This document shows positions 60,359-64,000 of a stretch of 64,000 bases of DNA, piece after piece. This DNA is from Prevotella sp. (GTDB taxonomy: Bacteria > Bacteroidota > Bacteroidia > Bacteroidales > Bacteroidaceae), in the NCBI GenBank assembly GCA_018385335.1, contig JAHAZN010000035.1:31738-95737 (forward strand). The letters run 5' to 3'. Position numbers and translations under genes: made by a program. The notes beneath the pieces are model-generated. The model was not told where the DNA came from. It did not search any database and worked only from the letters and a program-made list of their open reading frames with translations. The number at the start of each line of letters is the position of its first letter. Position 1 is the stretch's first letter.

Positions 60359-62953
60359 TTACTTCAGCAAATTCACGAGAGTAGCAATCATCGTAGCGAT
60401 AGAGGCTGTTCCCGATGCTAAGGCGACGGTCTCGGTTGTCGTCATCTTGGTGATCGACTTAGCCGGAACGACAATCTCGCATCCTGGCTGCACCTTTGTT
60501 CCATAGCCCACCTTGGCCACGTCGCCGTTCATATAGATGATATAGGTCTGACTCTTCTTGGCTTTATTACCAAATCCACCAGCCTGATTGATGTAATACT
60601 TCACACCCTTTCCTTCCTTGTAGCCCACGGTATTGGGATACATCACCTCGCCATTCACCTTCACCGTACCATTGTAGAGGGGCACGATGATGCGGTCGCC
60701 TTCACGCAACACGAGGTCGGCATCACTGCCGGGATTGGCCAAAGCCTTGTCGAGCTCAATACCTACGGGATAGGACTCCGGAATCTCATATTTCTCTTTG
60801 TCGGTCTCTTTTGTAGAACTCATCAGGTCGCTCATCGATCGGTTGCTCTTCATGGCTTGCTCCATCAACACCTGCTGGTTCTGCTCACGTTGCATCTTGA
60901 TGACCTCTTCCATGCGCTTACGCTCTACATCGGTCACTTTACGTTCCAGTCGGGCACCCTTCACATAAGCCATGTTGCTCACGCCTCCGGCACGTTTGAT
61001 GATATCACTCAGTCGCTCGTTCTTCTTCGTCAAGGTATAGGTACCGCTGAAGTTCACTTCGCCCTCCACCTTCACGTTCTGCTGTTCCCAGTAACCCGGG
61101 CTCTTTCTGATATACACTTCATCGAAAGGCTGGAGCACAAAAGGCTCTTTGTCATCTATACCAAAACCTTCGTTGAGTGTGAAGGTGAAGGTCTGAGCTA
61201 TGGTATCCGACATCTCCGTCGCTTTATTGTCCACTATTCGGCGGGCCACATCTACCTTTAGCAGCGAGGCAGCCTCGGTGAGTCCACCTGCCTGAAGTAC
61301 AAAGTCTTCGAGGGTCTCGTTGGCGGCAAACTTATATACTCCGGGGAAGACCACCTCACCATGGATGGTGATGGTCTGCGCCTCTGTCTGTTCCATGTTG
61401 CTTGGGACGAAGAGCACATCTTCACTCTTCAGAGGAACGTCTGGTGCTCTTCCCGACATGATGGCTGCCAGATCCACACGCACCACCTCCAATGTGCGGT
61501 CTTCACGCATACGATGGATGAAGCCGTGGGCGGTGATGGCATCTTCTTTCATGCCGTCAGCCTGCTGAATCAAGGTCTTCACCGAGTTCACCACACCGTC
61601 AAGCTGATACATTCCCGGACGGAACACGGCTCCTCTCACCTCTGCCATATCAGCATATCGTGCCATCACCGAGTCAACATAGATAGAGTCTTCGTCACTC
61701 AATCGGAGCCCACTCATATCAAACTCCTCGATGTTCTTCACCGAATAGCGGTCGCCTGCTTTACGATAGAGCTTCACGGCTTTCTTATAGGCATCCCCCC
61801 TGAATCCACCAGCATAGTCGATGAGGGTCTTCACGCTCTCCGTTCCTTTCATCTCATAGAACATCGGTCGCTTCACCTTACCTGTGATATTCACGAGGCA
61901 GTCGTAAGGACCCACGACTATCACGTCGTTATCGGCGAGCTTCACGTTGCCTTTGAGCTTTCCGTTAAGCATATAGTCGTAGATATCAACAGTAGAGATG
62001 AGTTTGTTGTTTCTATACACCTTAATGTTTCGCAGCGTACCTATCTCATTGGTTCCTCCTGCCATATAGAGGGCATGGAACACGGTAGCGAAAGCTGCTA
62101 ATGTATAAGTACCCGGGGCCATCACCTCACCCATCACATTCACCATGATGGTCTTGGTCTGTCCCACGGTGAGTCTCACCTGCGAACTGCTATAGCGTGC
62201 ACCAAGTTGTCTTTTCACTACATTGTTGGCCTCTTCCACGGTCATTCCTGCCACGGAGATGGGACCGAAACCCTCGATGAGGATAGTACCGTCAGGACTA
62301 ATCTCACTTTGGAAGTTTTCCTGCGAAGCTCCCCACACATCAACATACACATTGTCGCCTGGTCCCAATCTGTAATTGTCGGGCGTGGCAATGTTCATAT
62401 TGGGTTCGAAACTGAGGTTCTGGTTGTTGAAGATATCTCTACCAAACACCTTTCTTCCCATCTCTTTTTTCCCCTTCATCATCTCTTGGAGATAGAGTTC
62501 GTCGTAGTATTCGGTGGAGTCGGGAGCGAAACTGCTCAGTTCGCGCTTCATCAGCATGAAATCGGCATCCTGTTCGTTGTAGGTGCGCTTCTTCTTAGCC
62601 AGGTCCTCTCTTCCGTCCTTGATGCGATAAGGCGAAGACTGATTAGCATCTGTCTTCTTCTTCGCATTGTTCTCTCTCAGTCGGGAGTTATTGGGCGACG
62701 TAGTGAGATTCTTAGCTCCCATATTCTGCTTACTCTGCTCCTGTTCGAGCTTCTTTTTCACACGTCTTATCTGGTCGATAGTCACTCCACGTTGCATCAG
62801 TTTAGTCACTATCTGCGCCTGCTCGGTACCCTTTCCATGTTCGGTGATAATATATTCCATCACAGCCTGATCGGTCATTGACGACTGTGCCCATCCACTG
62901 GTAGCCATACTCATGAGCAACAGCATTGCCACCACATATTTGTTTATCTTCAT
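60359..62953 (-). CDS. Polysaccharide export outer-membrane protein (Wza-like, multiple SLBB domains)
   Basis: 864 residues from the ATG at 62953 (MKINKYVVAMLLLMSMATSGWAQ signal); an earlier in-frame start crosses the promoter. An N-terminal acidic/basic region (~20-165) contains a TDQAVMEYI...QMRGVT helical segment. A poly-export domain begins at NYRLGPGDNVYVDVWGASQENF, followed by about six SLBB repeats of the TVGQTKTIMVNVMGEVMAPGTYTL and VRGAVFRPGMYQL type. A short hydrophobic C-terminus follows. It forms the outer-membrane exit for the polymer and leads the minus-strand operon wza-wzz-wzy-wzx-GT-GT. Confidence 0.88.
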   Translation of the reverse strand: MKINKYVVAMLLLMSMATSGWAQSSMTDQAVMEYIITEHGKGTEQAQIVTKLMQRGVTIDQIRRVKKKLEQEQSKQNMGAKNLTTSPNNSRLRENNAKKKTDANQSSPYRIKDGREDLAKKKRTYNEQDADFMLMKRELSSFAPDSTEYYDELYLQEMMKGKKEMGRKVFGRDIFNNQNLSFEPNMNIATPDNYRLGPGDNVYVDVWGASQENFQSEISPDGTILIEGFGPISVAGMTVEEANNVVKRQLGARYSSSQVRLTVGQTKTIMVNVMGEVMAPGTYTLAAFATVFHALYMAGGTNEIGTLRNIKVYRNNKLISTVDIYDYMLNGKLKGNVKLADNDVIVVGPYDCLVNITGKVKRPMFYEMKGTESVKTLIDYAGGFRGDAYKKAVKLYRKAGDRYSVKNIEEFDMSGLRLSDEDSIYVDSVMARYADMAEVRGAVFRPGMYQLDGVVNSVKTLIQQADGMKEDAITAHGFIHRMREDRTLEVVRVDLAAIMSGRAPDVPLKSEDVLFVPSNMEQTEAQTITIHGEVVFPGVYKFAANETLEDFVLQAGGLTEAASLLKVDVARRIVDNKATEMSDTIAQTFTFTLNEGFGIDDKEPFVLQPFDEVYIRKSPGYWEQQNVKVEGEVNFSGTYTLTKKNERLSDIIKRAGGVSNMAYVKGARLERKVTDVERKRMEEVIKMQREQNQQVLMEQAMKSNRSMSDLMSSTKETDKEKYEIPESYPVGIELDKALANPGSDADLVLREGDRIIVPLYNGTVKVNGEVMYPNTVGYKEGKGVKYYINQAGGFGNKAKKSQTYIIYMNGDVAKVGYGTKVQPGCEIVVPAKSITKMTTTETVALASGTASIATMIATLVNLLK

Positions 62954-63049
62954 CTTATGATTATACATTTTATATAGGTTATAACCGCGATAACGCGTTT
63001 TTATTGTCATTGTCTTAGGTAAAAATCGTACTTTAGGACAATTTCCCCG

Positions 63050-63057
63050 CAAAATTA
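63050..63057 (-). promoter_or_regulatory. -7 box TAATTTTG for the polysaccharide operon
   Basis: Exact TAnnTTTG match reading leftwards, 97 bases before the ATG at 62953. No NusG-like (UpxY) gene or invertible promoter is seen here. Confidence 0.55.
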
Positions 63058-63132
63058 CAATAAAAAGGGCTACTAATTCCATGCGTTGATATCTTTTTTG
63101 CTAAAAAGATTGTTTGTGAGAAAAAAAACAAT

Positions 63133-63140
63133 TACTTTTG
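63133..63140 (+). promoter_or_regulatory. -7 box TACTTTTG for ssrA
   Basis: Exact TAnnTTTG match 18 bases before the 5' end of tmRNA. Confidence 0.6.
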
Positions 63141-63157
63141 CACTCACGTTTCACTTT

Positions 63158-63556
63158 GGGGTTGACTGGATTTGACAGCGGGTCGAGGTGATGCGTAAGC
63201 ATGCGGAGTGACGACTGTAAACTCCATAATCCATTCGGTCAGAAATTTAATTGGCGAAAACAAGTACGCTCTCGCTGCCTAATCGAAGCATAGTAGATTA
63301 CTGGCTTTATCCCGTCACCAGGTGATGGGACGAGACATCGCTCAACAGGATGTTGTTCCGAATCTGGTTGGTCAAGCGGTGCAGGGAAAATCGGGAATAG
63401 TCCTCTTAGGTCCCGATGAGGGGATGAAACTTTAGGGAATAAGGCGTCGGTTGGTGGTCCGGGTCTTGCCGCCGCACGAAAATGAAGGCCGGAATAAGCA
63501 TGTAGAAAGCGTATTGTTTCCCTGTTTGGACGAGGGTTCGATTCCCTCCAGCTCCA
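63158..63556 (+). ncRNA. ssrA: tmRNA
   Basis: It starts with GGGGTTGACTGGATTTGACA and ends CCCTCCAGCTCCA; the acceptor arms GGGGTTG and CAGCTCC pair. The T-arm is GGTTCGATTCCC. The tag frame at 63253-63282 encodes GENKYALAA and TAA, a Bacteroidetes-type tag close to GENNYALAA. The remaining ~270 bases form the pseudoknot region. It rescues stalled ribosomes together with SmpB. The exact 3' CCA is not encoded (CTA). Confidence 0.97.
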
Positions 63557-63580
63557 CTAATGTTTCGCTTGAGGTTATCA

Positions 63581-63600
63581 AACCCTCGTGAGGGTTCTTT
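63581..63600 (+). terminator. Probable terminator after ssrA
   Basis: AACCCTCGTGAGGGTT hairpin followed by CTTT, 25 bases past the tmRNA end. A second stem AAGGCCT/AGGCCTT lies at 63643-63666. Confidence 0.5.
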
Positions 63601-63911
63601 CAGTCGCTTCGCTTGGTGAAAGCGAAAAATGTTTAGCTTTGAAAGGCCTATACCGCGAGAGGCCTTCAGGCAAGAAGTCCAAACACTCTTATTGACACTT
63701 TGCTCAATAATCAGTAAAACTGATAACACTTTGCTCTTTCATTTTGCTCCACTTTTTCCTGAGAAATAGAAGAAAAAAGGGCATTTTTGACTGGTTTTTG
63801 CCTCAAAAATGGAGCCGTTTTTTCATCTTTGAGAAGGCAATTTTTTGTCATTTTTCGGCAAAAATCTTTACAGCAGAAAAGTTGCTGCAAAAAGTGTGCC
63901 AAACTACCCTC

Positions 63912-63970
63912 CGTTCAAAACCGTTCAAAAAATGAGCGAAAAACCCCCGTTTCGTTCAATAACCGTTCAA
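63912..63970 (+). repeat. Four CGTTCAA direct repeats, helically phased
   Basis: CGTTCAA at 63912, 63922, 63953 and 63964; spacings 10, 31 and 11 bases, close to whole turns of the helix. Three of the four copies read CCGTTCAA. Confidence 0.6.
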
Positions 63971-64000
63971 TAACTGCGCAGTGATATTCAATAAATCTGT

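Larger units (their letters stand above)
63557..64000. other. Gene-free flank of ssrA
   Basis: About 440 bases to the window end. It holds the terminator-like hairpins, then an AT-rich segment with TTTTTG-rich repeats and, near the end, the CGTTCAA repeats. No reading frame looks real. Confidence 0.5.

Noticed and set aside
60281..63057. A phase-variable capsule promoter and UpxY/UpxZ regulators
   Set aside because: No inverted repeats flank the promoter and no NusG-like gene is in the window.

Overview
The window looks like a chromosomal segment of a Bacteroidota bacterium, most likely Prevotella/Segatella. Evidence: many starts are preceded by the Bacteroidetes -7 box TAnnTTTG rather than a sigma70 promoter; Shine-Dalgarno sites are scarce; there are type IX secretion (T9SS)-like C-terminal domains, lipoprotein signals, a type III glutamine synthetase, a DAHP synthase-chorismate mutase fusion, and a tmRNA with tag GENKYALAA. 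Names are from reading the translations; no database search was run.

Layout. 1-2.1 kb: 5' part of an L,D-transpeptidase lipoprotein, a mini secreted protein that is almost only a sorting-like domain, and an Rpn-type nuclease/transposase. 2.1-9.6 kb (minus): GH51 arabinofuranosidase followed directly by the Phe/Tyr genes pheA, aminotransferase, DAHP synthase-chorismate mutase, tyrA and a DMT exporter. 9.6-10.2 kb: dispersed-repeat-like non-coding DNA. 10.2-15 kb (minus): esterase-GH97 fusion, secreted C1 peptidase, small TPR protein. 15.1-16.8 kb: decayed outer-membrane-protein pseudogene beside an AT-rich acyltransferase. 17-24.7 kb: AEC permease, nitronate monooxygenase, lipoprotein, and an AmpG-like permease next to a 1275-residue GT2/DUF4922/SpoIID fusion. 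24.9-32 kb (plus): rlmN, DUF4837, pdxA, flippase-like, sigma54 activator, lptE, TPR-like, secG, terminator. 32-40.2 kb: DUF2461, tRNA-His, XRE regulator, AT-rich gap, holA, HsdR-N protein, HHH/beta-barrel protein, LMW-PTP, zinc-ribbon protein, Nif3. 40.3-44.6 kb: glnN and the agmatine-to-putrescine pair. 44.7-50.2 kb: two large secreted proteins converging on a 16-bp-stem terminator. 50.6-52 kb: FetAB-type ABC transporter. 52.2-63 kb: surface polysaccharide locus (Wza, Wzz, Wzy/EpsG, Wzx, three glycosyltransferases, a propeller-like protein). 63.2 kb to end: ssrA and its downstream flank.

Most content is ordinary core genome. The parts most worth a second look are the GT2-DUF4922-SpoIID fusion beside AmpG, a textbook intrinsic terminator inside the signal-peptide codons of the GH51 gene, a perfectly palindromic two-way promoter upstream of holA, apparently leaderless transcripts, and helically phased CGTTCAA repeats downstream of ssrA. 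I saw no CRISPR array, insertion sequence, prophage or recognised defence system.
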